Part shown: positions 17,565 to 25,916 of the stretch, piece by piece
How the letters are laid out: the number at the start of each line of letters is the position of its first letter
How positions within the stretch are numbered: position 1 is the stretch's first letter
Source: Actinomadura sp. NAK00032
GTDB taxonomy: Bacteria; Actinomycetota; Actinomycetes; Streptosporangiales; Streptosporangiaceae
Reading direction: 5' to 3'
NCBI RefSeq assembly: GCF_013364275.1
Contig: NZ_CP054932.1
Coordinates: 5,518,001 to 5,582,000 of the forward strand
DNA length: 64,000 nucleotides
Program-made: the position numbers and the translations under genes
The notes under the pieces: generated by a model
Told to the model about the DNA's origin: nothing
Seen by the model: only the letters and a program-made list of their open reading frames with translations
The model's database searches: none

Positions 17565-18932
17565 ATGAGTGCGAGACCGGCCCGCCGGAGGTTGGGGCTG
17601 TGGATGGCCACGGCCCTGGTGGTGGGCAACATGATCGGGTCGGGCGTGTTCCTGCTGCCCAGCTCGCTGGCCGAGTACGGGCCGATCAGCCTGATCGCGT
17701 GGGGCTTCACCGCGGCGGGAGCGATCCTGCTGGCGCTGGTGTTCGCCCGCCTGTCCCGGGCCTACCCGAAGACGGGCGGCCCCTACGCCTACGCGCGGCG
17801 CGCGTTCGGCGACTTCGTCGGGTTCCAGACCGCCTGGGGCTACTGGATCGCGGTGTGGGCGGGCAACGCGGCGATCGCGGTCGCGTTCGTCGGCTACCTG
17901 GCCCACTTCTGGCCGTCGCTGGGCGAGGACAAGGTGCTGGCCGCGGCCGTCGGGGTCGCGACGATCTGGCTGCTGACGGCGGTCAACGCCTACGGCGTGC
18001 GGGAGGGCGGCGCCATCCAGGTGCTCACCACCGTCATCAAGCTGGTGCCGCTGCTGATGATCGCGGTCGGCGGGCTGTTCTTCGTCGAGTCCGGCAACTT
18101 CGGGAAGTTCAACGCCAGCGGCGACAGCGCGTTCGGCGCGGTCACCGCCGCTGCGGCGCTCACCCTGTGGTCCTTCATCGGGCTGGAGTCGGCCACCGTC
18201 CCGGCCGAGGACGTCGACGAGCCGGAGAAGAACATCCCCCGCGCCACCGTCGCCGGGACCGCCGTCACCGCGCTGATCTACATCCTCGGGACCGTCGCCG
18301 TCCTCGGGCTGGTCCCGGCCGCCGCGCTGGCGACCTCGACCGCGCCGTTCGCCGACGCCGCCGACGCCGCGTTCGGCGGCTGGGCCGCCGACGTGGTCGC
18401 GGCGGGCGCGGCGATCAGCGCGTTCGGCGCCCTCAACGGCTGGATCCTGCTGCAGGGCCAGATCCCGTTCGCCGCCGCCCGCGACGGCCTGTTCCCGCGC
18501 GTGTTCGCCCGCACCGGACGCGGCGGCACCCCCGTCATCGGGCTGGTCATCTCCAGCCTCCTGGTGACCGGGCTGATGCTCATGAACTACAACGCCGGCC
18601 TGGTCGACCAGTTCACCTTCATCATCCTGCTGGCCACCCTCACCACCGTCATCCCCTACGCCCACGCCTCGCTGGCCGAGCTGGTGCTGCTGGCCACCGA
18701 CCGCGTCGCGTTCTCCGGCCGGCGCCTGGCCCGCGACGCCGTCATCGCCCTGCTGGCCTTCGGCTACACCGTCTGGGCCATCGCCGGCGCGGGCTACGAG
18801 GTCGTCTACAAGGGCACGCTGCTCATCTTCGCCGGCATGCCGGTCTACGCCTGGCTGAAGTACCGCGAGCACCGCACCAGCGTCCACGCCGTCGAAGCCG
18901 GCGACCCCGAACCGCCCGTGAATGCCGCATAG
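17565..18932 (+). CDS. arcD: APC-family amino acid permease, probable arginine/ornithine antiporter
   Basis: The 455-residue protein is strongly hydrophobic with about 12 membrane segments and the APC-family start: LGLWMATALVVGNMIGSGVF, where GNMIGSGVF is the substrate-binding helix 1 break. It resembles basic amino acid antiporters of the ArcD/AdiC group. Location directly upstream of arcA, arcB and arcC implies arginine import coupled to ornithine export. A strong GAGAGGAGG site precedes ATG 17565. Substrate is inferred from the operon. Confidence 0.85.
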   Translation: MSARPARRRLGLWMATALVVGNMIGSGVFLLPSSLAEYGPISLIAWGFTAAGAILLALVFARLSRAYPKTGGPYAYARRAFGDFVGFQTAWGYWIAVWAGNAAIAVAFVGYLAHFWPSLGEDKVLAAAVGVATIWLLTAVNAYGVREGGAIQVLTTVIKLVPLLMIAVGGLFFVESGNFGKFNASGDSAFGAVTAAAALTLWSFIGLESATVPAEDVDEPEKNIPRATVAGTAVTALIYILGTVAVLGLVPAAALATSTAPFADAADAAFGGWAADVVAAGAAISAFGALNGWILLQGQIPFAAARDGLFPRVFARTGRGGTPVIGLVISSLLVTGLMLMNYNAGLVDQFTFIILLATLTTVIPYAHASLAELVLLATDRVAFSGRRLARDAVIALLAFGYTVWAIAGAGYEVVYKGTLLIFAGMPVYAWLKYREHRTSVHAVEAGDPEPPVNAA

Positions 18933-18946
18933 GGGAAAGGCAACCC

Positions 18947-20155
18947 GTGTTCACCGTCTCCTCCGAGGTCGGCCGGCTGCGGCAGGTGCTGCTGCACCGC
19001 CCCGACCTGGAACTGCTCCGCCTCACCCCGGCCAACAAGGACGACCTGCTGTTCGACGAGGTGCTCTGGGCCAAGCGCGCCCGCCAGGAGCACGACGTCT
19101 TCGCCGACACGCTCCGCGAGCGCGGCGTCCAGGTCCACTACCTCGCCGACCTGCTCGCCGAGACCCTCAAGATCGACCAGGCCCGCGGCCACGTCCTCGA
19201 CCACACCGTGTCCGAGGCGGCGCTGGGCGCCACGCTCGCCGGACCGCTGCGCGCCGTGCTGGAGGACATGGACCCCGAGACCCTCACCCGCCACCTCATC
19301 GGCGGGCTCACCAAGGGCGAGCTGGACCTGGCCGCCCACAGCCTGCTGCTGGCCTCCCTGGACGACGGCGACTTCGTCCTGCCGCCGCTGCCCAACCACC
19401 TGTTCACCCGCGACCCGTCCGCCTGGATCCACGGCGGCGTGACGCTGCACCCGATGGCCAAGCCCGCCCGGCGCCGCGAGACCGTCCACCTGAACGCCGT
19501 CTACCGGTACCACCCGATGTTCACCGGCGCCGACATGCCGGTCTGGTACCCGGGCACCGACTTCGGCCTGCCGTCCGTGGAGGGCGGCGACATCCACGTC
19601 CTCGGCGACGGCGTCGTGCTGATCGGAATGAGCGAGCGGACCACACCGCAGGCCATCGAGCTGCTCGCCCAGCGGCTGTTCACCGCCGGCGCCGCCCGCC
19701 AGGTCATCGCCGCGCAGCTGCCCAAGCAGCGCGCGTACATGCACCTGGACACCGTCATGACGATGGTCGACCGGGACGCCTTCACCGTCTACCCGGAACT
19801 GCCGGTGCTGCGGTCCTACAGCCTCACACCCGGCGCCGGCGGCGCGGTCACCGTGAACGAGAACGACGGGCTGTTCCCCGCGATCGCCCGCGCCCTCGGC
19901 CTACCCGGCGTCCGCGTCCTGTCCGCCGAGCAGGACGTGCGGGCCGCCGAGCGCGAGCAGTGGGACGACGGCGACAACGTGCTCGCCCTCGAACCGGGGG
20001 TCGTCGTCGCCTACGAGCGCAACGTCACCACCAACACGATGCTCCGCCACAACGGCATCGAGGTCATCACCATCCCCGGCGGCGAACTCGGCCGCGGGCG
20101 CGGCGGGCCCCGCTGCATGAGCTGCCCCCTGCAACGCAACGAGGTGACCCCATGA
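18947..20155 (+). CDS. arcA: Arginine deiminase
   Basis: The 402-residue enzyme hydrolyses arginine to citrulline and ammonia. Guanidino-modifying enzyme motifs are present: LPNHLFTRDPSAW, EGGDIHVLGDG with the catalytic Glu/Asp region, MHLDTVMTMVD with the catalytic His, and the active-site cysteine in GGPRCMSCPL at the C-terminus. Length is normal for ADI. A GTG start at 18947 follows GGGGAAAGG by 6 nt. The stop overlaps the arcB start (ATGA at 20152). Confidence 0.95.
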   Translation: MFTVSSEVGRLRQVLLHRPDLELLRLTPANKDDLLFDEVLWAKRARQEHDVFADTLRERGVQVHYLADLLAETLKIDQARGHVLDHTVSEAALGATLAGPLRAVLEDMDPETLTRHLIGGLTKGELDLAAHSLLLASLDDGDFVLPPLPNHLFTRDPSAWIHGGVTLHPMAKPARRRETVHLNAVYRYHPMFTGADMPVWYPGTDFGLPSVEGGDIHVLGDGVVLIGMSERTTPQAIELLAQRLFTAGAARQVIAAQLPKQRAYMHLDTVMTMVDRDAFTVYPELPVLRSYSLTPGAGGAVTVNENDGLFPAIARALGLPGVRVLSAEQDVRAAEREQWDDGDNVLALEPGVVVAYERNVTTNTMLRHNGIEVITIPGGELGRGRGGPRCMSCPLQRNEVTP

Positions 20156-21087
20156 AGGATCTACTGCACATAACCGACCTAAGCGCCGACGACCTGACCA
20201 TGCTGCTTGAGCTTGCCACCGGATTCCAGGACGACCCCGGATCGGGGGGTCACCTGCTCACCCACCGCATGGTGCCGATGTACTTCGCCAAGCCGTCCAC
20301 CCGGACCCGGCTGTCGACCGCCGCCGCGGTGACCCGGCTCGGCGGGACGCCCATCGCCGTCGGCCCCGACGAGCTTCAACTGCGGCGCGGCGAGACCATC
20401 GGCGACACCGCCCGGGTGATGGGCGCCTACTCCGCCGCCATCGTGATCCGCACGTTCGCCGACGCCGACGTAAGGGAGCTGGCCTCAGCGACGCCGGTAC
20501 CAATCGTCAACGCGCTGACCGACGGCCACCACCCCCTGCAGGCCGTCGCCGACCTGCTCACCGTCCAGCAGCACTTCGGCCGCCTGCGCGGGCACCGCAT
20601 CGCCTACTCCGGGGACGGCGGCAACGTCGCCCGCAGCCTGATGGAGGCGGCGGCCCTCGCGGGGATGGACGTCGCCATCGCCACCCCGCCCGGCTACGCG
20701 CCCCCGGACGAGGCCGTCGCCTTCACCGCCGCCGAGGCCGACCGGAACGGCGGCGGCTTCGTCCTCACCACCGACCCCGCCGAGGCGGTCAAGGGCGCCT
20801 CCGTCGTCTACACCGACGTCTGGCTGTCCATGGGCGACCCCGAAGAGAACCAGGAACGCCGCAGGAAGGCACTCACGCCTTACCGAGTGGACGAGAACCT
20901 CATGGCACTCGCAGGCGACGACGCCGTCTTCATGCACTGCCTGCCCGCCCACCGCGGCCAGGAGGTCACCGCCGGCGTCATCGACGGCGCGCGCTCGCTG
21001 GTCTTCCAGCAGGCCGCCAACCGGCTCCCCGCCGCGCAGGCCGTGCTGTTCGCGCTGCTCACCGAACGCCTGGACGGACGGCCGTGA
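20152..21087 (+). CDS. arcB: Ornithine carbamoyltransferase (catabolic)
   Basis: The 311-residue enzyme carries the carbamoyl-phosphate motif KPSTRTR, HPLQAVADLL, and the ornithine loop HCLPAHRGQEV. In the deiminase pathway it phosphorolyses citrulline to ornithine and carbamoyl phosphate. Anabolic ArgF has the same signatures, so the catabolic call rests on position between arcA and arcC. ATG 20152 and the final stop each overlap neighbours by 4 nt, so expression is translationally coupled. Confidence 0.93.
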   Translation: MKDLLHITDLSADDLTMLLELATGFQDDPGSGGHLLTHRMVPMYFAKPSTRTRLSTAAAVTRLGGTPIAVGPDELQLRRGETIGDTARVMGAYSAAIVIRTFADADVRELASATPVPIVNALTDGHHPLQAVADLLTVQQHFGRLRGHRIAYSGDGGNVARSLMEAAALAGMDVAIATPPGYAPPDEAVAFTAAEADRNGGGFVLTTDPAEAVKGASVVYTDVWLSMGDPEENQERRRKALTPYRVDENLMALAGDDAVFMHCLPAHRGQEVTAGVIDGARSLVFQQAANRLPAAQAVLFALLTERLDGRP

Positions 21088-21995
21088 GGATCGTCGCCGC
21101 CCTCGGCGGCAACGCGCTGCTCCACCGGGGCGAGCCGCTCGACGCGTCCGTGCAGGTCGCGCACATCCGTGAGGCGGTACGCGGCCTGGCCGCCGCAGCG
21201 TCCGGAAGCGAACTGATCATCACGCACGGCAACGGGCCGCAAGTCGGGCTGCTGGCCGTGGAGAGCGCCACCGACCCGGCGCTCGCCGCGCCCTACCCGC
21301 TCGACGTGCTCGGCGCCGAGACCCAGGGCATGATCGGCTACTGGCTGGTCCGCGAGCTGCGCCGCGCCCTGCCCGGCCGCGAAATCGTCGCCGTGCTCAC
21401 CGAGACCGTCGTCGCCCCGGACGACCCTGCGTTCACCCACCCGACGAAGTTCGTCGGCCGCACCTACGCGGCTCACGAGGCGCACAGGCTACGGGCCGAG
21501 CACGGCTGGGCCGTCCGCCAGGACGGCGACGCCTGGCGCCGGGTCGTCCCCTCCCCCGAGCCCCGCGCCATCGTGGAACTTCCCACGATCGCCCGGCTTG
21601 TCGACGACGGCTGCCTGGTCATCGCCGCCGGCGGGGGCGGTGTCCCGGTGGACCCGCACCATCGGGGAGTCGAGGCCGTGGTCGACAAGGACCTGACGGC
21701 GGCGCTTCTTGCCGAACATCTCAAGGCCGACGTGCTGCTGCTCCTCACCGACGCCCCGGCCGTCATGCGCGACTACGGGACGGCGGATGCCCGTCCCATC
21801 GGTCAGATCACCCCTCAGGCATTGCGGGGGATCGATCTGCCGGCCGGGTCCATGGGCCCCAAGGCCGAGGCCGCCTGCCGTTTCGCCGAGCACCGCCACG
21901 GGGCCGTCGCGGTCATCGGCGCGCTCACCGACATCCCCGCGCTCCTGACCGGCACCGCGGGCACTCGAGTCGAGAACGAGCAAGCCCGCTCCTGA
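21084..21995 (+). CDS. arcC: Carbamate kinase
   Basis: The 303-residue kinase makes ATP from carbamoyl phosphate, the energy-yielding step of the pathway. It shows ALGGNALL, ITHGNGPQVGLL, the PTKFVG segment and AAGGGGVPV followed by VVDKDLTAALLA. The GTG start overlaps arcB (GTGA). It ends the arc operon; a PPOX-fold gene follows 108 nt downstream on the same strand. Confidence 0.95.
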   Translation: MRIVAALGGNALLHRGEPLDASVQVAHIREAVRGLAAAASGSELIITHGNGPQVGLLAVESATDPALAAPYPLDVLGAETQGMIGYWLVRELRRALPGREIVAVLTETVVAPDDPAFTHPTKFVGRTYAAHEAHRLRAEHGWAVRQDGDAWRRVVPSPEPRAIVELPTIARLVDDGCLVIAAGGGGVPVDPHHRGVEAVVDKDLTAALLAEHLKADVLLLLTDAPAVMRDYGTADARPIGQITPQALRGIDLPAGSMGPKAEAACRFAEHRHGAVAVIGALTDIPALLTGTAGTRVENEQARS

Positions 21996-22103
21996 CCGAG
22001 CCGGCTCCTGCGGGGAAGACCTCGTGTGATGACTCTGCGCTTCCTCCCGGGAGATCCGAGAACGAGCGCCAGAAGGGGAACATCGACCGTGAAAGGAGAG
22101 GCC

Positions 22104-22556
22104 ATGAGCGACGAGCTGCAGCGCATCGATCCGGCCGTCTGCCTGGCGCTGCTCCAGCGGGTGACCGTCGGCCGGATCGCGTGGGCCGAGGACGACGGGA
22201 CCGTCACGGTCCTGCCGGTCAACTTCGTCGTGGACGGCGAGACGCTCGTCTTCACCACCGCCCCGGGCGCCAAACTCGACGCCGTCCGCGGCGGACGCCC
22301 GCTCACCTTCCAGGCCGACGACCTGGAGCCCGCGCTCAGGACCGCCTGGAGCGTCCTCGTCGTCGGCCGGGCCGAGATCGTCACCGACCCGGACGAGACC
22401 GAACGCCTGCGGGTACTGCCGCTCACCCCGTGGGTCCGCTCCCCCGAGGGCTCCTTCGTACGGCTGACTCCCCGCAAGGTCAGCGGGCGGCGCATCCCCC
22501 TGCACGCAGGAGGAGTCACGACAGAACACATCGACACTACGGACGACCCCGCGTGA
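22104..22556 (+). CDS. PPOX-fold (pyridoxamine 5'-phosphate oxidase-like) flavin protein
   Basis: The 150-residue protein has the split-barrel FMN/F420-binding pattern: GRIAWAEDDGTVTVLPVNFVVDGETLVF in two strands near residues 23-50, then a TAPGAKLDAVRGG helix and a WSVLVVGRAEIV strand. Such proteins reduce or bind flavins or F420; Rv3129 is a dormancy-regulon relative in M. tuberculosis. AAAGGAGAGG precedes ATG 22104. A paralogue follows at 22637. Substrate unknown. Confidence 0.82.
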   Translation: MSDELQRIDPAVCLALLQRVTVGRIAWAEDDGTVTVLPVNFVVDGETLVFTTAPGAKLDAVRGGRPLTFQADDLEPALRTAWSVLVVGRAEIVTDPDETERLRVLPLTPWVRSPEGSFVRLTPRKVSGRRIPLHAGGVTTEHIDTTDDPA

Positions 22557-22585
22557 CACGACACGGCGGCTGGGAAGCGAGGGTC

Positions 22586-22600
22586 GAGGACCTTCGTCCC
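22586..22600. promoter_or_regulatory. DosR/DevR-like palindrome upstream of second PPOX gene
   Basis: GAGGACCTTCGTCCC lies 37 nt before the ATG at 22637, the spacing expected for a site overlapping or just upstream of a promoter. Confidence 0.55.
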
Positions 22601-22636
22601 TGACAGCGGCGGCCGCCGCCGGGGCACTCTGTAGGC

Positions 22637-23095
22637 ATGCAGCTCGATGCGAGCGGCCTGCAGATCATTGACGAGGCCGAGTGCCGCGCTCTCCTCGCAT
22701 GCGCGGCGGTAGGACGAATCGTCTTCACCCACCGCGCGCTCCCGGCCGTCCAGCCGGTCAACTTCACCGTCAGCCGCGAGGACATCGTGATCAAGGTGTC
22801 GCGGACGTCCAGGCTCGCGACGGCCGCCGCCGACACCGTCGTGGCGTTCGAGATCGACGACTACGACATCGAGGCCGAGACGGGCTGGTCAGTGGTCGCC
22901 GTCGGCCGTGCCCGGCGCGTCACCGACGCTTCCGAGATCACCACGCTGGAAGCCCTGCCGCTGCGCACCTGGGCACCGAAGGAACGCGACACCTTCATCC
23001 GCGTCCACCCCGAACTTATCACCGGCCGCCGCATCGGCAGCCCCGCCGAAAAGATCGTCACGCCCCGGTCGACGAGCGGCCGGAGACGGGCCTAA
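22637..23095 (+). CDS. PPOX-fold flavin protein
   Basis: The 152-residue protein has the same split-barrel layout as its upstream neighbour: GRIVFTHRALPAVQPVNFTV, a VSRTSRLATAAADTVVAF segment and GWSVVAVGRARRV. It is transcribed separately, because a DosR-like palindrome stands in the 80-nt gap. Its stop overlaps by 4 nt the end of the convergent cNMP-binding gene. Function beyond flavin or F420 binding cannot be set. Confidence 0.82.
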   Translation: MQLDASGLQIIDEAECRALLACAAVGRIVFTHRALPAVQPVNFTVSREDIVIKVSRTSRLATAAADTVVAFEIDDYDIEAETGWSVVAVGRARRVTDASEITTLEALPLRTWAPKERDTFIRVHPELITGRRIGSPAEKIVTPRSTSGRRRA

Positions 23096-23598
23096 CGCCT
23101 CTCGGGCCAGAACGCCGCCACGCCACCGGTGACGGTCTCGGAGACATCCGTCAGCCGTGCCTGTGTCGTTTCCAGACGCGCCACGACGAGTTCAGCGAAG
23201 CGGCGCGTCAACTCGTAGCCCATGGAGGGGTCGACGGCGCAGAGCGTCCGGACGAGGCGGCCGTCGAACTCGATGGCCCGTACCGGGGCGGTGGCCACAC
23301 CGCCGAAATGCCACTGGTGCGGACGAAAGAGCCAGGACCAGCCCAGTACCGAGCCCGGACCGAAGGTTTCGACGATGACGGTGCCGCGCCGAGGCGCCTG
23401 CATGTCGACCATCACGGTCCCGTCCTGGATGAGCCAGAACCGTTCCGCCGGCTCGGATTCGCTGAAGATGCGTCTCCCCGACGAGAACTCGGTGAACCGG
23501 GCCGCCATAGCCAATCTGCGCAGGTCAGCGCCCCTCATGCCGTTCAGGAACGGTTCACGCGCGAGATCCGCGCCTGTCACAGCGCGCATCCGACTCAC
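23092..23598 (-). CDS. Cyclic-nucleotide-binding domain protein without HTH
   Basis: A second stand-alone cNMP-binding roll (up to 168 residues) with FSSGRRIFSESEPAERFWLIQ and GPGSVLGWSWLFRPHQW. It is paralogous to the hydrogenase-operon protein at 1041-1523, and again no DNA-binding domain follows. The GTG at 23598 gives the longest frame; the ATG at 23589, 8 nt after GAGGGGG, is an equally good start. It is convergent with the PPOX gene and sits 35 nt downstream of a usp on the same strand. Confidence 0.82.
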   Translation of the reverse strand: MSRMRAVTGADLAREPFLNGMRGADLRRLAMAARFTEFSSGRRIFSESEPAERFWLIQDGTVMVDMQAPRRGTVIVETFGPGSVLGWSWLFRPHQWHFGGVATAPVRAIEFDGRLVRTLCAVDPSMGYELTRRFAELVVARLETTQARLTDVSETVTGGVAAFWPERR

Positions 23599-23633
23599 CC
23601 CCTCGTACGTTCCTTCTCAGACCGCCGCCACCG

Positions 23634-24479
23634 TCATAGGGTGCGGTCCGGGACGACGGCGACGGTGCACGGGGCGTGCTTGAGGAGCGCATCGCTCGTC
23701 GCCCCCAGGGCCAGCGGCTCCACGACCCCGGCTCCCCGTGCGCCCACGACCATCAGCGTCGCGTCCTCGGCCGCCTGGAACAGCGCCTCGCGCGGCGACC
23801 GCAGCACCAGCGACGTCACGGCCTGCACCTGCGGGTACTTCACCCGCCAGGGCGCCACGGCGCGTTCGAGCACGGCGCCGGCCACACGGCGCAGCCCGTC
23901 CTCGTCGCCGAACAGCGAGAGGTCCCCGCCGGGCGCCGCGCCCGGTTCCCAGCATCCGTACACCGCGCGCAGCCGCCAGCCGCGCAGCGCCGCCTCCTCG
24001 AACCCGAAGGCCAGGGCCAGGTCCGCGCCCGCCGAGCCGTCCACGCCGACGACCACCAGCCCGTCGCGCGGCGCGGCCGACCGGACGACCAGCACCGGAC
24101 GGTCGGCCTTGGCAGGCACCCGCAGCGCCGTCGAGGCCACGGGCATCCGGTCCGGTTCGTGCGAGCCGACCACGATCAGTTCGGCGTCCCCGGCCTCGTT
24201 CAGCAGCGCCGGGGCCGCGCTGCCGTCCTTCAGCCGCTTGCGCACCTTCAATCCCGGCGCCAGCTCCCGCGCGAGCGCCACACCGTGGTCAAGGAGGTGC
24301 TCTCCCATCCGGCGGATGGTGGCCTCGCCCTCATAGTCGACGTAGCTGATCGGGTAGGGCCAGCGCCAGGCGTGGCATACCGTCAGCGGCAGCCGCCGCA
24401 GCCGGGCCTCCCCCACCGCCCACCGCACGGCCCTCTCGCTTTCGCTGGTTCCGTCGTAACCCACGACCACATGGCTCAT
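23634..24479 (-). CDS. Universal stress protein, tandem Usp domains
   Basis: The 281-residue protein starts MSHVVVGYDGTSESERAVRW. Domain 1 has lost the glycine-rich loop (VVGSHEPDRMPVAST), and domain 2 keeps GARGAGVVEPLALGA with Ala in place of Ser/Thr. It is closely related to the protein at 34143-35018, sharing YDGTxExExAxRWAVxExRLR, so the two form a subfamily. Upstream are two DosR-like palindromes shared with the divergent usp at 24708. Confidence 0.9.
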   Translation of the reverse strand: MSHVVVGYDGTSESERAVRWAVGEARLRRLPLTVCHAWRWPYPISYVDYEGEATIRRMGEHLLDHGVALARELAPGLKVRKRLKDGSAAPALLNEAGDAELIVVGSHEPDRMPVASTALRVPAKADRPVLVVRSAAPRDGLVVVGVDGSAGADLALAFGFEEAALRGWRLRAVYGCWEPGAAPGGDLSLFGDEDGLRRVAGAVLERAVAPWRVKYPQVQAVTSLVLRSPREALFQAAEDATLMVVGARGAGVVEPLALGATSDALLKHAPCTVAVVPDRTL

Positions 24480-24533
24480 GACGTCCTCCTCGTTCCCTCA
24501 TCTCCATCCCATCGCCCGGCCGGCCCCCTTCAC

Positions 24534-24549
24534 AGGGCCGAAGGACCCT
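24534..24549. promoter_or_regulatory. DosR/DevR-like palindrome
   Basis: AGGGCCGAAGGACCCT lies 55 nt before the minus-strand usp start at 24479. It is one of two such sites in the divergent intergenic region. Confidence 0.5.
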
Positions 24550-24614
24550 CGCTCACCAGGACCTCCGCCGCAGCGTCGAAGGGCTTCGACCGCTCGGCAT
24601 CAGCGAGGACCTGA

Positions 24615-24630
24615 TGAGGCCGAAGGTCCC
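24615..24630. promoter_or_regulatory. DosR/DevR-like palindrome
   Basis: GAGGCCGAAGGTCCCC lies 78 nt before the plus-strand usp start at 24708. Confidence 0.5.
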
Positions 24631-24707
24631 CTGCCCGCGAGGACGGACGGCTCTGACCGGCGGGCGCCCGGGCGCGGGAGGGTGGAGGGGACTCAGGGAG
24701 GTCGCCG

Positions 24708-25148
24708 ATGTGGGTCATGCCCGAGCACCGCACCGTCGTCGTCGGGGTGGACGGTTCGCCCAACTCCATGGCCGCGCTGCGCCGCGCCGCCCGCGAGGCC
24801 CTGGAACGGCACGCGCGGCTGGACGTCGTCCGCGTCATCGAGACCGACGGCATCACCGCGCCCCGCCCGTTGCGCGCCGCGCGCGAGTGGCTGCGGCTGC
24901 GCCGCCTGGTCGCGCACGCGATCCCGCGTGCCCAGCACCTCAACACCCGGCTCCGCATCGCGCATGGCGCCCCCGGCGAAGCGCTCGCCCGGGCGGCCGG
25001 GCATGCCGAACTGCTGGTCGTGGGCGCCCGCGTCCACTCCGAGCACGGCGACCCGCTCGGCGGGGACACCGTTCCGGTCGTCCGCGAGCGCGCACGCTGC
25101 CCGCTCGTGATCTGCGCCGACCACACCACCCCGTCCGAGGCCGCCTGA
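24708..25148 (+). CDS. Single-domain universal stress protein-like protein
   Basis: A 146-residue single Usp domain (VVVGVDGSPNSMAALRRAAR at the start). The ATP loop is replaced by VVGARVHSEHGDPLGGD, so it probably does not bind nucleotide canonically. GGGAGG lies 6 nt before ATG 24708; ATG 24717 is an alternative. It heads a plus-strand cluster with the CBS-BON gene and the bifunctional kinase, where stop and start codons touch or overlap. Confidence 0.85.
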   Translation: MWVMPEHRTVVVGVDGSPNSMAALRRAAREALERHARLDVVRVIETDGITAPRPLRAAREWLRLRRLVAHAIPRAQHLNTRLRIAHGAPGEALARAAGHAELLVVGARVHSEHGDPLGGDTVPVVRERARCPLVICADHTTPSEAA

Positions 25149-25169
25149 ATGCCGCAGGAGACGAAGATC

Positions 25170-25916
25170 ATGCAACGCCGCACCGTCCAGGACGTCATGA
25201 CCAAGAGGGTCGTCACGATCACCGAGGAGACCCCGTTCGCCGAGATCGCCGACGCCATGGCCGAGCACCGCATCAGCGCGGTGCCCGTCCTGGACGTCAT
25301 GGGCCGCGTGACCTGCATCGTCACCGAGGCCGACCTGCTCCGCAAGCAGGAGTACAAGGACGACGACGCCGATCACAGGCCGCTGCGTTCCAGGGCGCTG
25401 CGTTCCAGGGCGCTGCGTTCCAGGGCGCCGCGTTCCAGGGCGCCGCGTTCCAGGGCGCCGCGCCACGCCGAGGCGGAGGCCAAGGCCGCCGCCGTCGACG
25501 CCCGTGGGCTGATGAGCACGCCCGCCGTCTCCGTCACCCCGCACACCTCGATCGCCCAGGCGGCGCGGCTGCTGAACGCCCACGGGTTCAGGGCGATGCC
25601 CGTCATCGACGGGGACGGCCGGCTCGCCGGGATCGTGGCCCGCCGCGACCTCCTGCGCGTCTTCCAGCGGTCCGACGCCGACATCCGCGACGAGGTCATC
25701 CAGGACGTCCTGATCCACAAGCTCTGGCAGGATCCCGCCGAACTGCACGTCCGCGTCCAGGAAGGCGTCGTCCACCTGACCGGGCGTGTGGAGCAGAAGA
25801 GCCTCATCCCGATCGTCGTCCGTTTGACGGCCGCGACCGAAGGCGTCGTGGATGTCGTGCACACGCTCGGGTACGGCCACGACGACACTCGTCACACCAC
25901 GTATCCGAGAGCCTGA
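25170..25916 (+). CDS. CBS-pair protein with BON domain and repetitive linker
   Basis: This 248-residue CBS-BON protein is paralogous to those at 9387 and 13944. CBS motifs lie at about 1-58 and 103-160, BON at about 178-235. Between the CBS motifs, five copies of a 15-nt repeat encode (L/P)RSRA units, inserting a basic arginine-rich linker absent from the paralogues. ATG 25170 aligns with the paralogous starts (MQRRTVQDVM versus MKRPTVGAVM) and follows AGGAG, so it is preferred over 25149. The stop overlaps the kinase start (TGATG). Confidence 0.88.
   Translation: MQRRTVQDVMTKRVVTITEETPFAEIADAMAEHRISAVPVLDVMGRVTCIVTEADLLRKQEYKDDDADHRPLRSRALRSRALRSRAPRSRAPRSRAPRHAEAEAKAAAVDARGLMSTPAVSVTPHTSIAQAARLLNAHGFRAMPVIDGDGRLAGIVARRDLLRVFQRSDADIRDEVIQDVLIHKLWQDPAELHVRVQEGVVHLTGRVEQKSLIPIVVRLTAATEGVVDVVHTLGYGHDDTRHTTYPRA
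25383..25457 (+). repeat. Five tandem 15-bp repeats inside the CBS-BON gene
   Basis: The unit C(T/C)GCGTTCCAGGGCG is repeated five times in frame; copies 1-3 start CTG and copies 4-5 start CCG. Each unit encodes (L/P)-R-S-R-A. The near identity points to recent slippage expansion. Confidence 0.95.

Noticed and set aside
17528..18932. Alternative plus-strand frame across the permease and into arcA
   Set aside because: It lacks hydrophobic segments in the permease region and only becomes meaningful where it coincides with the arcA frame from 18947.
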